A DNA stretch of 64,000 nt from Albugo candida (lineage: Eukaryota > Oomycota > Peronosporomycetes > Albuginales): NCBI GenBank assembly GCA_040437565.1, contig JBDOQK010000021.1:372001-436000 (forward strand). The letters are read 5' to 3'. Below the pieces are notes generated by a model, which was not told the origin of the DNA, searched no databases, and saw only the letters and a program-made list of their open reading frames with translations. Below, one piece after another: positions 22,253 through 33,166 of the stretch; positions within the stretch are counted from its first letter, which is position 1; the number at the start of each line of letters is the position of its first letter. A program made the position numbers and the translations under genes.

Positions 22253-23160
22253 TTATGATGCTCCACCAGTGGCTAGTCGCATTGTTGCAACCGCGGGATC
22301 TTGCAACATTGTCGGGATGGTTCCAGAATCTTGATGTTCAAGGCTACTGCCGCTCTTGTGCTCATTTCGATAACTACCAGACCCGAACAATTGCTGGAAA
22401 AATGCATCATATTTATCGAAATACCGATGACCGCCCCGCAGCCATGTATCATTATTCGTTCCATTCTCAACAGCATACCAGACCACGTTCGCATTGACTG
22501 ATTGTAGAATTGTATGAAGTCGCTGCATGTGGAAATGCGGTATTACTTCATCTGCGGTTCCTGCTTTCTAAAATGACACCAGCAACCATTTGAGCAATAA
22601 GCATAACAATTAGTAAAGCATCAATCGAGCCGTCAATTTCAATACATGATCTTTGGGAGCAGTTGTTGCGAGATAAACAGCCACAGCGCCCGAAGCGATC
22701 TCCCAAATAAAACAATTTTGTTCCGGTCAATTTTTTTGTGTTGTCGTAAATAGCTCAAAGAAGCCTATCACGAAAAGCTAAGTGAGTTGTGGATTGAGGA
22801 ATAAAATGAGCACCTTTGCATCCATTTGCAATCCTATTTCACTCGGAACTCCTTCGCTGTGACCGTATCCTCGATAATCCACCAGTAAAATATTACATTT
22901 GACATTGCGAAACAATTGAATTGCATTCGGTAGACGGAATCCGATATCTACAAAAAAAACTCCAAGTATGTGACTATCATTCTTTCAGTCTCTTACTTCC
23001 GGAATTTCCATGAAAGAAAATAATTGTCGGATATCCAAGCGAGTTGGATTGCTTTAGTAACCACACATGGATTCGAATACCATCCTCATTAGGAATCATA
23101 ACGTCTTCGTGTTCGATATCATACTCTCGTGGATGACGATATCCTACAAGATACTTTTAT
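22253..23160 (-). pseudogene. ABHD13/BEM46-like alpha/beta hydrolase, broken
   Basis: Recognisable blocks on the minus strand: YLVGYRHPREYDIEHEDVMI, DGIRIHVWLLKQ, PTIIFFHGNSG (oxyanion HGNSG), a 49-nt intron (22948-22996, GTAAGAG...TTTGTAG), FRLPNAIQLFRNVKCNILLV then DYRGYGHSEG, a possible 49-nt intron (22765-22813, weak donor GTGCTC), then SLSYLRQHKKIDRNKIVLFG followed by RSL, the nucleophile elbow. Right after the elbow the frame shifts by one (GAVAVYLAT continues in another frame, about 22690). About fifty residues expected before ADEVIPHFHMQRL are missing. The position of the catalytic His in the family's GTHNDTW motif reads Asn here (GTNNDTW). Frameshift, internal loss and the lost His together suggest a pseudogene, unless the region is poorly sequenced. 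Family role: membrane-anchored serine hydrolase. Confidence 0.65.
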
Positions 23161-23216
23161 GAAAAACAGCGTCGTCAATGAAAGCATTATCGGACCGGAT
23201 GGATTGTCTTTTGTCA

Positions 23217-23316
23217 NNNNNNNNNNNNNNNNNNNNNNNNNNNNNNNNNNNNNNNNNNNNNNNNNNNNNNNNNNNNNNNNNNNNNNNNNNNNNNNNNNNN
23301 NNNNNNNNNNNNNNNN
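23217..23316. other. Assembly gap without overlap (100 N)
   Basis: Run of 100 N whose flanks do not repeat. The true gap size is unknown. The 5' ends of both the ABHD13-like and the CTNNBL1-like genes fall at or near it. Confidence 0.9.
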
Positions 23317-24824
23317 GCAATTGCAAAAGCTTTCGTAGAGGAGAATGTATTGACGTCCCTTGTCCAGATTCTTGAGAGATTTGGAAAAGTCGATGTGGCT
23401 GAAATAAACAATGAGGAAAACATGGAACAGGATGATCAAGAAGACAAGGAACACGAGACTCCAAGAATTATTTACCATATTGATTACAAATTTTTGAGAA
23501 TATGGCTGAAGTAGCTCCTGACTCATGTGTGAGTATCTGCAGTGAGAATACGTGTCTGTCTTATCTTGTCCGATTGATTGCCGAAAAAGAAAGTATTGCG
23601 TTGGAGCGTAAGAGTGGGGAAGGTGCAGTCGCATTCCCCCAGAATAAGCTGTACGCGAGCCAAGTACTGTCAATAATGCTTCAAGTAGCAAATCCCGTTC
23701 AAGAAGCGTTTATGGATGATGGGATTAAGAAGAAGAAAACTGACCGGTTTGACAAATCACTCCGTATTATTGCTTCACACCGCAAACAAAATCCCTCCTC
23801 TGAAGACGAAGAAGAATTTCTTGAGAGCATATGTAATGCTTTGTGCACTCTTTTGCTGAAACAAGAGGGGAAAGAATCGATTTCGTCATTTGAAAAGACT
23901 TGAGCTCCTGTTACGGCTTCTCAAAGATCGATCATCATTCATGTAAGCCGGAGCCCTTCGCCTGCTGGATCATTCACTTATGGAAAGCCCTCGGAATTGC
24001 GAGCATTTGGTAGAGATCGGCGGTCTGAGACATAGTTTTTCGATTCTCATGGGCAAAACAGGTCGATACAGATCGCGTCACGTAACGAAGGGAACATTGG
24101 AGAGGGTTCAAGAGAAGCAAGAAGAGTACACTATCAACATCATAACATCGATGTGTGTATCGTTCGGAAGAAGCACGAGCGGATGGTTTTGCTCAATTTC
24201 ATTCAAAACTGATGGAAAAAGAGTATGAAAAGTTGGATCGCTTGATCGACTTGTTTGCAAGGTATCACAAACGCGTGCAAGAAGAGGAGACAGAAACCGA
24301 CCTACAGGATGCAGAAAAAGAAAACAATCATAGAGAAGGAACAGCTACTACGTCGATTAGACGCTGGTCTATTCACCTTGCAGCGCCTTGACTTCGTGTT
24401 GGCTCATTGTTGTGTATTTTCGGAAAAAATGAACGGCAACACAGTTATTAAATTCCATGAACGCCAGCTAGAATTTGAGTCCTTGAACTTGATTCTTCAT
24501 GAACAACTTGGTTTGATGCTATCAGATGAGAACCAGGAAAACGTCGAGTCACAAGACCGCCTCAAAAGCCATTTACAAGCGCTCTGTGATCGATTTTCCG
24601 CGCATGAAGAAATTGGTCAAATTCCTAATTCTGACACGAACGTAGTAAACGAACTTGTAATTGCTGAAGAAAAACAACTTCTTAATCCGATCGATCATTA
24701 TGCTACTTCAGGAACCAAGGACGCCACGGTGAGATATCATATCGGCGCACGCTTACAAGACAGCGCCGAAGACGGGATTTTCTTTCTCGTTGGCGTCTGG
24801 AGCGGCCGTGTTCGCAGCTATTAA
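23317..24824 (+). pseudogene. CTNNBL1: CTNNBL1 (beta-catenin-like 1) homologue, interrupted by several indels and a stop; 5' end in gap
   Basis: Armadillo-type component of the Prp19-associated spliceosome. Collinear blocks: EENVLTSLVQILERFGKVD, ENMAEVAPDSC, FPQNKLYASQVLSIMLQ, RIIASHRKQNPSSEDEEEFL, LELLLRLLKDRSS, ALRLLDHSLMESPRNCEHLV, IGGLRHSFSILM, EKEYEKLDRLIDLFARYHKR and LLRRLDAGLFTLQRLDFVL. They lie in successive frames. There is a shift near 23485, one in an A run at 23885-23890, an in-frame TAA at about 23943, a shift near 24150-24160, and one in an A-rich run near 24315. No splice sites explain these. The N-terminal third is lost in the gap. This is either a decayed gene or low-accuracy sequence; indels in A runs favour the latter for some. 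The 3' end overlaps the next gene's expected start, so the exact stop is open. Confidence 0.72.
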
Positions 24825-25246
24825 GTACTGGCCAACTTTTCGCAACAGGTTGAGTGTGAGTGGGAAGACTGCTCTAATCATATCATCCTTTTTAGGCCAT
24901 TCGCCGTCACTTTAGAACAAAGAATTGTTGCCGGTGCTCGTACTCCCGAGCGGTACCTAGCAGCGATGGATTCCGATTATGTTCGCGAGAAACTGGCATC
25001 GGGGCATCATTTGTTACCGCATCATCGGCTAGCTAACTACATCTACGATTATCCATATAAAACAATTACTGTCCTTGGCGTTCCTATCGTTGGTGCAATA
25101 TACTTGACACAACGATCAAACGCAGCAATTAAAGTTTCACAGCAAGTCATGCAGGCTCGAGTTTATGGTCAGGGAGCTCTATTGTGTTTGCCGCTGAGCT
25201 CTATGGCTTTTCAAGATTATATGTCCCACCGCGGTCGATTTCAATG
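24733..25246 (+). CDS. HIG1-domain-like mitochondrial protein, two exons seen, start unresolved
   Basis: Exon frame from about 24733: FSFSLASGAAVFAAIKYWPT, then a 47-nt intron (24849-24895, GTTGAG...CTAATC...TTTTTAG with branch-like CTAAT), then PFAVTLEQRIVAG and a continuous frame to the stop at 25246. The second half has a hydrophobic segment (ITVLGVPIVGAIYL) followed by QQVMQARVYGQ, which fits the HIG1 motif (Q-x3-x-x-R-x3-Q), and then a second hydrophobic segment. HIG1/Rcf proteins sit in the mitochondrial inner membrane and help organise respiratory supercomplexes. No ATG is available between the upstream TGA (24730) and the intron, so an upstream exon or an indel is needed. The family call is moderate. 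Confidence 0.5.
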
Positions 25247-27202
25247 ATTATATGCTCTTCCGTGTTATAATTCTTTAATATAGTCTGCAGTGGGTACATT
25301 AGGACCAACTCTTCTTATCAGCTGTCCAACAGAGGTGGTCTTTTCTGAACTAAGCGATTACGCACAACCACCAGAATTCTACTTCGTACTGGTCCATCGA
25401 TATGACATTCGTTTGACAGTAAGAAATGTTGAGAAATGCTAAATCTGCTTGCAATCTTATTATATATACTATGGCGCTCGATTCCAAAGTCATTCGGATG
25501 CGTTTGGCATAGTAATCTATAACCTCACTCCGTCATGCCGTCTTTGGGTTTGATGCATGCATTTTGTGATCAACGAGCTGACTAACAACATCGTAACATT
25601 TCGCCAAAAGTAGAAAACGTGGAAAGCCCCAGGCAGATGTATGAGAAGATGATACATGGCAGATACTTTTTTAGTATTTCAATACACACGAGAGCTTCGT
25701 TATCTACAAGTACTAGCAAACTTGCAGAAAAGGTGAGCTTTGTTCTGGTTATCCACGCTCTATGCTGGTACTATGAGCATGAAAATTTGATGCAGAAATA
25801 CTCTCGGTCAGATTATCATTGTTGATTTTATAGTGTACGTTTGACGCAAGTCAACCCGCCCTAACATTCCTTATAAAGTCTCTCAGACCAAAGTAGACGC
25901 AGCTAATGCGAAAGATGACACATTGACAAAAAGGATGAAAAGTCTTGACGATATAAAATGAATGATGCGGTAGCGGAAATCAATGGGTGCATCATCATCC
26001 GATGAATTTGTAAAGAAGGGCTTCATATAAAACTTGCATCTCCTCCTTCTCGCTGCATCACAAATTGAGAATAGATAATTGCATCTACGAGCACCCTTCG
26101 CTTATATAAATATCATTTAAAGAAGTTATCATTTCACGAACGACCGGAACCTCTCAATACAACACGAGTAATAAGATCGCAATACAGATGCGCGAAAGTG
26201 TATGACGCTAAATCAGTTATTGTTTGTGTAGTCAGAATTCTGGTCAAGCAAGAATGAGTACGGACTGGACTATTTTGCAATAATACATGCACGCTACATC
26301 ATGATTTTATCAGGTTCCGTACCTACTCCGAGCGATGTTGAATCGGAGCTTCATTCCCATTATGTAACGAAGTACGCAATCATTCCGAAGATCCGATCAG
26401 ATATCAAGTTGCAGGTAAAATGCGCAATCGAATGTTTGCACTGATATTGACCCAGAAGATGTTTGCCATCCTTCGCTACTATACATACGATAATTGTCAG
26501 ATTTTCGCACCAACAAACTATTAACGTTGAAATTTCGTGCTTATATTTAATTGAGTACTTTTCAAGAAAGTTAAATCTATGGAAAGTATCTGCATAAGCA
26601 AATGGGATGGAAGCAGAAGCCAGTATTTTTTTTCAGCGATTATAATTAGTCTAATTGCGATATGAATGCGTGGCCCACACCAATGGTAGAGGGTATAGAT
26701 TGTGGGCAAGTCTTACGCGACATGTTGCTCTCTGCCTATGCTTTTACCGATCAGTATCACAGCTGTGTGTCTCAGTGTAATCGCTGCAGTCGCTCGTCCG
26801 TCAAATATGTCTAATTGAATTTCGTATGTTGCGTTCGTGCTTTGTCGTATGTGTTATGGTGAAATTCGGAATACGGAAAATATACATTTTTTGCCAGAGT
26901 ATATGTATGTACAGTTGTCCCTTCGATATGTCACATTCCAAAAGTTCGTCGCAGAATGATGGAGAGCCGAAACCCTGGTGTATGCTTTAGCAACTTTGTT
27001 AAGCAAAAGTTTATATGCTTCGATAATATTGGTAAAGGCTGTCGTGCCACTCAGCTGTTCATGCGCTTTTCTTTCATAAAGGCGAGAAAACCTACAAAAT
27101 CGTGATTCACACTCGGGTCTTGTGCATAGAACACAGTATGAATATCTCTCATATTTCAAGCACTTAGCAAGAACGAAGAGCTCCATCAACCCATCTTGTT
27201 TG
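25247..27202. other. Gene-poor region; right part paralogous to the 35.4-35.9 kb flank
   Basis: No supported gene. From about 26700 to 27200 the sequence is similar, with indels, to about 35360-35885, upstream of another family member: shared words include GTTGCGTTCGTGCTTTG at ~26831 and ~35471, and ACTCAGCTGTT at ~27051 and ~35695. This part therefore probably contains the promoter of the gene at 27203. The remainder has only short open frames. Confidence 0.55.
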
Positions 27203-27660
27203 ATGATTACCAAAATCTTTCCGGCATTGTCTTGCATAGCGATTCTATGCATACAAGCTCGAAAAATTAGTAATGGTCATGTCGATATAGAAGATCTGCT
27301 CTCATACGTAAATGGAAAAGGTATTTCTGTTGAGAACACTTATCCATTTGACTTCAGCATGCTCAATATCGTGGATAAAAAGTTAACTCTTACGCTGAAC
27401 TTCACTGGAACATATCTGGACGCTGACAAACTTGCACTAATCACTCTACCGATTCTTCTGAACGTCAAAATTGATACATGCTCCAGTAAGACTCCAGATG
27501 TGTCATACACACTGAGGGATGATGCAAAAAAATAAACTGGTCCGCCAGTCTATGGGTTCCACTGATCTAGTCAACGGATTGACGTCACAAGATATAACAG
27601 CCTTTCGTACCTCCTGTCGTGAAATGTACTAATTTTGAGTTGGATGTAAGTAAAAAATAC
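26700..27660. repeat. Diverged segmental duplicate, copy 1 (carries secreted family member B)
   Basis: About 0.95 kb aligned by eye with about 35360-36350, including upstream flank, gene and 3' flank. In the 3' flank CCTTTCGTA.....CTGTCGTGAA occurs at ~27601 and ~36291. The similarity is clearly above chance but well below identity, so this is an old duplication rather than an assembly copy. Confidence 0.6.
27203..27535 (+). CDS. Small secreted protein, CSC-family member B
   Basis: 110 residues from the ATG at 27203, chosen because it begins a clean signal peptide (MITKIFPALSCIAILCIQA); the frame is open upstream to an ATG at 27122, which would bury the signal. The central block is SMLNIVDKKLTLTLNF and the C-terminal block LNVKIDTCSSKTPDVSYTL, where the second family Cys is Ser. 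One N-glycosylation site (NFT). No known domain. Its closest relative in the window is the gene at 35886, in both gene and flanks. Confidence 0.75.
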   Translation: MITKIFPALSCIAILCIQARKISNGHVDIEDLLSYVNGKGISVENTYPFDFSMLNIVDKKLTLTLNFTGTYLDADKLALITLPILLNVKIDTCSSKTPDVSYTLRDDAKK

Positions 27661-29916
27661 ATTTGTTTCTCTATTTTGGACATTAATGCACACTGCAAAC
27701 TCTTATTGATTTTATGATATTCTAAGAATCATAGTCGACTCCTAGGCGTAACGTTTACTGATAGGCAAATAAAATGAATCACGTCCGTGATTGGTTGATA
27801 GAGCCGATGCAGACAGAAATGCCATTTCAAATGTCGTGTAGTTTGGTGTCATGGATTGTCATTCTAGTTTACGATTTGTAAGACTACCCAATACATGAAT
27901 AGAGGAATGCTATGAGCTCGTTCACATACAAAGAAGATCAGTCTATCGACGATCCTCCCCATCGCACCTCTTTTCATTGAAACTCTGGAAACAAGACTCC
28001 GTGTGGAGCGAACGATGGAGGACCTCTCAAACGTATGACTAGAAAGCAACACGTTCGATAATTCGGCAGCTGCGGATACCAGACTGTGACGACAACGAAG
28101 TCGCTGATTGTATCAGGACGGTGTCTGCTCATCAAATTATCATGATAAGTAGTCTAGGATCAAATGGTGAATAGTATCTACCTAACATAGTCAACCAGGA
28201 GCTTTCAATCCTTATCCTAGTTAGAGGGCTACATTTAACATAGTGTCCAAAACACCAATATGGTGGAGAGTGTTTAAAGTGCACTTCAAGCCTACGAAGA
28301 AGTTGCTGTACTAGCTAAGCCGAAAGTGTTTATTAGATCAATAACACCTGTAACATGTGATATTATGTCCTCGTGTTGGCAGCTGTTGACCCGATATGCG
28401 CAAGCGAAGGTAAACTGTGAAGTTATTAAATATTGTTGGTCGTTAGTTCGCAAACAGCTTTCCTACTTCTAAGCCACTCATATTTTGTACTAGGCACACT
28501 ATACCAGTCCCACATCATGCAGTGTAATATCAAGAGCAGCCTTTCATTGCGGCCAACCACAATACGAGACTATGTATAAAATGTAAGAAATACTGTTTGT
28601 ATTGACCAAAAACACCGTCTCCAACATTGGTGTTTTGAACACTATCTCAATGTGGCCCTCCGACTAGGACAACGATTGGAGTTGCACTTGCATTTTTGCT
28701 TGCGGTTGTCTTACCCGCAGCGATAATCATCGAGGTTTGAAGATCTCAATGTGTTCGAGATGATTTAGCAGTTCTTCTATCTTAATGGCCGACTTTCGAT
28801 GAAAAAAAAACACTGTCTTCGATACTACCGAACGTGCCCGTTAAACGCGTTGTAAATGACGAAAGAACTGAAAGTCCGAGATTGCCGATCTCTGATTGAG
28901 CGATTGATGAGTATGATCGGACAGGAAGGAAGTCAGTGTCAGTGCCTGCAATATGCGAGCCACAACTTGGATAAAATTTGCATATACTATCCATTTCGTC
29001 CATATCGTCGGCAAGATACCACATGACCGGGCAATCTTTGTCCAGCGCATTCTGGCATAGGAAAAGTTGGTCAAATCGGGAGGAGCTCCAGCTATGTTTT
29101 TGTCGTATGGTTGCGCTCGAAAAAGAGATGTTGATCTGATTCCATTGCTTTACGCGAATCGAATGCCAAGCGCATAGTATAATGCAGGTCGATATATCTT
29201 ACATGAAGCAGAGGTAGCTTGGACTAGAAGTATCCGGAAGGCCAGAAGATATAGTACCTTTTAGATATAGTCAAGATGCGTTTTCAAAGATCTCGTGATG
29301 TAGCCACAACCACTCGAAACCGTTTTGTATCTGTTGCGTCGGATCCCTCTCGACTTGGCCAATCTACCAGCAGGGGTGGGTTTTGATTACTTCATGAGTT
29401 TTATGACAAATCAAAAAAGTTTCAAGCGTGGTGAGATATTATTTCAATTTGCTTTCTACTCTACCAGAAAACGTTCATCTACTTGAGCTCGATTGTGATT
29501 CGCCAATAGACGAGTGGATGTGCAGCAGTAAATAGTCGACTTTATTGTTAAGTCTTCCCCTCAATCTTCTCCAGCCATGGTCAATTTATTTGCGTTTGTG
29601 ATCAACTGCTTTCTTCGTAGCCCATGTATCGCTAATAATTCGAAGCACATCCTAGACTTCGAATTCTCGAAATCTGCAGTGACCGGTTCTAATAGGTCTG
29701 CTGTAGCTTGTTACCTTGCAGAAACTTTAGCCACCATTTTGCGCACTTGGACTACGACCCCAGCTTAGCCGTATAAAGCCGGAAGTCGCAGTATAAGCAT
29801 TCTGTTACGCGAAGTACTACTAATGGTATTATAATACATTCAACTGCGGAATTGCAATGCTTTGAGATTCCTGATGCCACATTTAGATAGCTAGTCTCCA
29901 CCAAGAAGATATGAAA
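27536..29916. other. Gene-poor region containing a MITE-like element
   Basis: No supported gene. Contains the 3' flank of member B and the inverted-repeat element at 28206-28678. Open frames of 60-80 codons at 27864-28052 and 28782-29074 (minus) have no recognisable features. Confidence 0.5.
28206..28678. mobile_element. MITE-like element with about 65-70-bp imperfect terminal inverted repeats
   Basis: The left arm from about 28206 to 28275 and the right arm from about 28610 to 28678 (reverse complement) align over their length: both contain TCCTAGT..GAGGGC.ACATT, then AGTGT.CAAAACACCAAT, then TGGAGA..GTGTTT. The interior of about 330 bp has no open frame of note. Length and structure are those of a non-autonomous DNA transposon. 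No clear target-site duplication was seen, and the ends may extend a few bases. Confidence 0.6.
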
Positions 29917-30355
29917 CTAAATCAAGTCGATGTCTGGCCGAACGAAATGCCCTTGAAAATCCTTCGGACACATTATAGTTGAATTGAGAATGCGAGTCAG
30001 CGGCATGGCGGATACAACGAATACAACGAATATAAATTTGAATTTCGCACCCGATCCATCGCAATAGACTTGAACGAGTTCGAGTTGCGTCAAAACACCA
30101 TTTGGTGTCTCTGAAAGCAATGTCGAATCGTCCGCAAAAAATAATCCAGTTGCAACAGTCGTGCCATTAATCCAAATGCCATGTTCTTCATGTTGGCGAA
30201 GTAAATTTCCCAAAGGTTTGATCGTCATTAGAAAAAGTAATGCTGATAGAGAATCAACTTATGTCACTGCACGTTGTAGTGTAATGGACGGTGTGATATT
30301 TCCATGAATCATCAATTGCACCTTTGTGTTTTCATACAAAATACGAACCCAGTCG
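29917..30355 (-). mobile_element. Non-LTR (LINE) reverse-transcriptase fragment, decayed
   Basis: On the minus strand: WVRILYENTKVQLMI, then an in-frame TAA where LINE reverse transcriptases have the R-Q-G-D-P motif, then DSLSALLFLMTIKPLGNLLR, and the catalytic GLFFADDSTLLSE (F-A-D-D at about 30121-30141) followed by QVYCDGSGAKF. These are fingers/palm motifs of the LINE RT in the right order. No endonuclease or RNase H part is seen nearby. Dead copy. Confidence 0.8.
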
Positions 30356-30444
30356 AATCGGGCTGTGATAAATCATTCTTTTGTGCTTCTGATAGCAGAG
30401 TAAGAACGGTCAGCTAAAGACCGTCGAGCTTTAACAGCGTTGAA

Positions 30445-30660
30445 CTTGATCTAGATACCATGTTCTCCGTGTTTGCGTAGTGAATTACCTAAAGGTTTGA
30501 TTCCATCAGAAGAAATATAGATTCGAGATTGTTTCACTTCAAAGTGTGAGGTAATGGACTATGCAGTATGTTCTTTTCATAACCATCAACTGTGTCTTGT
30601 GTTGATGTACAAGTGGCTAACCCGGTCGATGAAACCTTTCGCAGTGCGATTCATGTACGT
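30445..30660 (-). mobile_element. Second, more decayed LINE RT fragment in tandem with the first
   Basis: On the minus strand IKPLGNSLRKHGEHG parallels IKPLGNLLRQHEEHG of the copy at 30175-30220, and the sequence before it parallels the WVRILYEN region of that copy. It contains several stops. Same orientation as the first copy. Confidence 0.65.
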
Positions 30661-31826
30661 CTAATTAACTCGGCTATAAGCTTTTATAAATTCGAAAAAG
30701 TTGCGTAGACTTCTTTATTAAGTTGAGTAACAAGTCTTGTATGTCGGTGGAAAACGAATTTGATAAAAAGATAATTGCAGAGTGACGTGTGATCGGAGCG
30801 GGTTGGTTTCTCTGTTTAGAGTTCGAGCACAATATTCAAAAACTCACAACACAGTTTTGGATCAATTCGATAGTATGTAGTTGGTCTTTTATCCATTACT
30901 GGACATGAACTACTCCGCATGTGCATGATCGCTTCCGCCTTCTCGGTCGTACTTACGCAAGTCGACAGATAGTCTTGCTTTTCTGTCTCGAGGAAAGATC
31001 GAATCGAATCCATCTCCTCATTAATTTTGTGTGCACGGGCAAGCTGAGTCAACCTACGAGATACCGAGCGAGCCCAAAACACTTCATGATTATCCTCACA
31101 TCCGTGGAAATGTCACTCGAGTTCAATTAGACCCTGCCACATTATTTTATAAATTTGTCGATCCGATGATAGAATGAGATATCCCGATGACGAAAAATGT
31201 TTTTGTTGAAGCTTTTCGTATGCTTCATATGATGCCGGAGATTGGAGATTTATCTTTTCTGTATATGGCTCGAAATACCAAGTGTTGGGATCCTCGATTC
31301 AAGTAATTGCCACGACTGATTGCTGTATTTTGCGTGATAATGAGCTGCTGCAGTTTCCAAAAATGCTGGATGAACTCAACTTCATGTCCGCTATCTCAGA
31401 CAAGATTCTTACAACTGCTTCTAGCCGTTTTCGAATACACATATTCCAGATTCAAAATCGCTCGAAGAAAACTGTACTCGCACCAATATCGCTTCCAATC
31501 GAATTGCTTCAACAGCTTGAAAAATGAATGATCGCAATCAAAATTATCGATATACTCTTCATGAAGATTGATTTAGATCTTCATTGTTCACTTTCTGTGC
31601 CAGGTTATCCCATGCATGTCGTCGCTGAAAATATACAAAGTCTGTGTAAACCATATTGAATAGCCATAGCAGCAATCAGATGTAGTTTTAGACGATTCTT
31701 GCGCGATAATGTTCCTGGAGATACTTTCTCAATCAGATATTGATTTCACAAGCGTCTGTACCACCCAACTAAGAAAGCCAGTACAAATCCGCTGATCTGT
31801 CTGACTCGTGACGATTGCTTTAGTCG

Positions 31827-32220
31827 AAGCATCCACAGCTGGATCGTGTGCTGCAATCAACAAATGTCAGATGTGCAATTGCTAGAGGAAATACTACTTT
31901 CCTAAGCTTTCATCGTGCAGATACCTTCTGAAAATACATCGGTGAACCGTGATTGAGTTCTCCAGCTTTTTTANNNNNNNNNNNNNNNNNNNNNNNNNNN
32001 NNNNNNNNNNNNNNNNNNNNNNNNNNNNNNNNNNNNNNNNNNNNNNNNNNNNNNNNNNNNNNNNNNNNNNNNNAAGCATCCACAGCTGGATCGTGTGCTG
32101 CAATCAACAAATGTCAGATGTGCAATTGCTAGAGGAAATACTACTTTCCTAAGCTTTCATCGTGCAGATACCTTCTGAAAATACATCGGTGAACCGTGAT
32201 TGAGTTCTCCAGCTTTTTTA
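31827..32220. repeat. Assembly gap (31974-32073) flanked by perfect 147-bp direct copies
   Basis: Bases 31827-31973 recur exactly as 32074-32220 around 100 N. Confidence 0.93.
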
Positions 32221-33066
32221 AACTGGAAAAATCCGAACTAGGAAATTTATCAAATTGCCACTTCAACTCTAACTTCCATGCAGCAATATATTGTGCGTCT
32301 CGGTGACGAAAATGTTCAGCTACGTTTGGGATTGTGTTAAAAAAAGGAAATGTTTCCACTTGATTGTAGAATAAATTTCGGAAAGATGTGATGATAGGAT
32401 GTTTCGATAGCAAATGACCATTTTTGTGGTTATCGTTGACATCAACCGAGAGTGCTGGAAGTCATTTCACGTTAGTTACTTGCAATATATGGCTATGTAT
32501 TATACACTCTTAATCGCCTAATGACTCTTCGTTTATTTTGTGGACATAGAGCAAGCAGCACGAAAGTTCTTGGTCTTCAACTTCCACGATGTGGGATGGA
32601 ATTTGATCACGCGAGAAATAGCTTCAATTGATTGACAAAATTGTTGGTCGTAAACACCATACCTTCTATTCGCTCGTATATAATTTATGCTGAAGTAGAC
32701 GAGAGATCACATTGGTTTCATCCTCCTCACTGCGCCACTTCCGTCTGACACTTCCCTTCACACTCTGCTCTCACTTCTTTTTCAGCTAATGTAAGGAATA
32801 CATTGGTGTAGAATTCGCATTGATAGGCCGAGATCCAAATCATCGGTGCGTCGATCAGTATCTGGAACCAAGTATCGCTGTTGATGAAAGCACTCAATTC
32901 TATTGCTCAAGTCAACTCGAGCAATATTTCTCGCGCTGAATTTCACCACTGAAATATTTCTATGAGATTTGTCCATGCACGTGACATTTACATTGGTATT
33001 CAAATGTGACGTCTTTCACAGATTGCGGACAGAGAAATACTCGAATGATTAAAACATTTACCGTCA

Positions 33067-33166
33067 NNNNNNNNNNNNNNNNNNNNNNNNNNNNNNNNNN
33101 NNNNNNNNNNNNNNNNNNNNNNNNNNNNNNNNNNNNNNNNNNNNNNNNNNNNNNNNNNNNNNNNNN
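33067..33166. other. Assembly gap without overlap (100 N)
   Basis: Flanks do not repeat; true size unknown. Confidence 0.9.
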
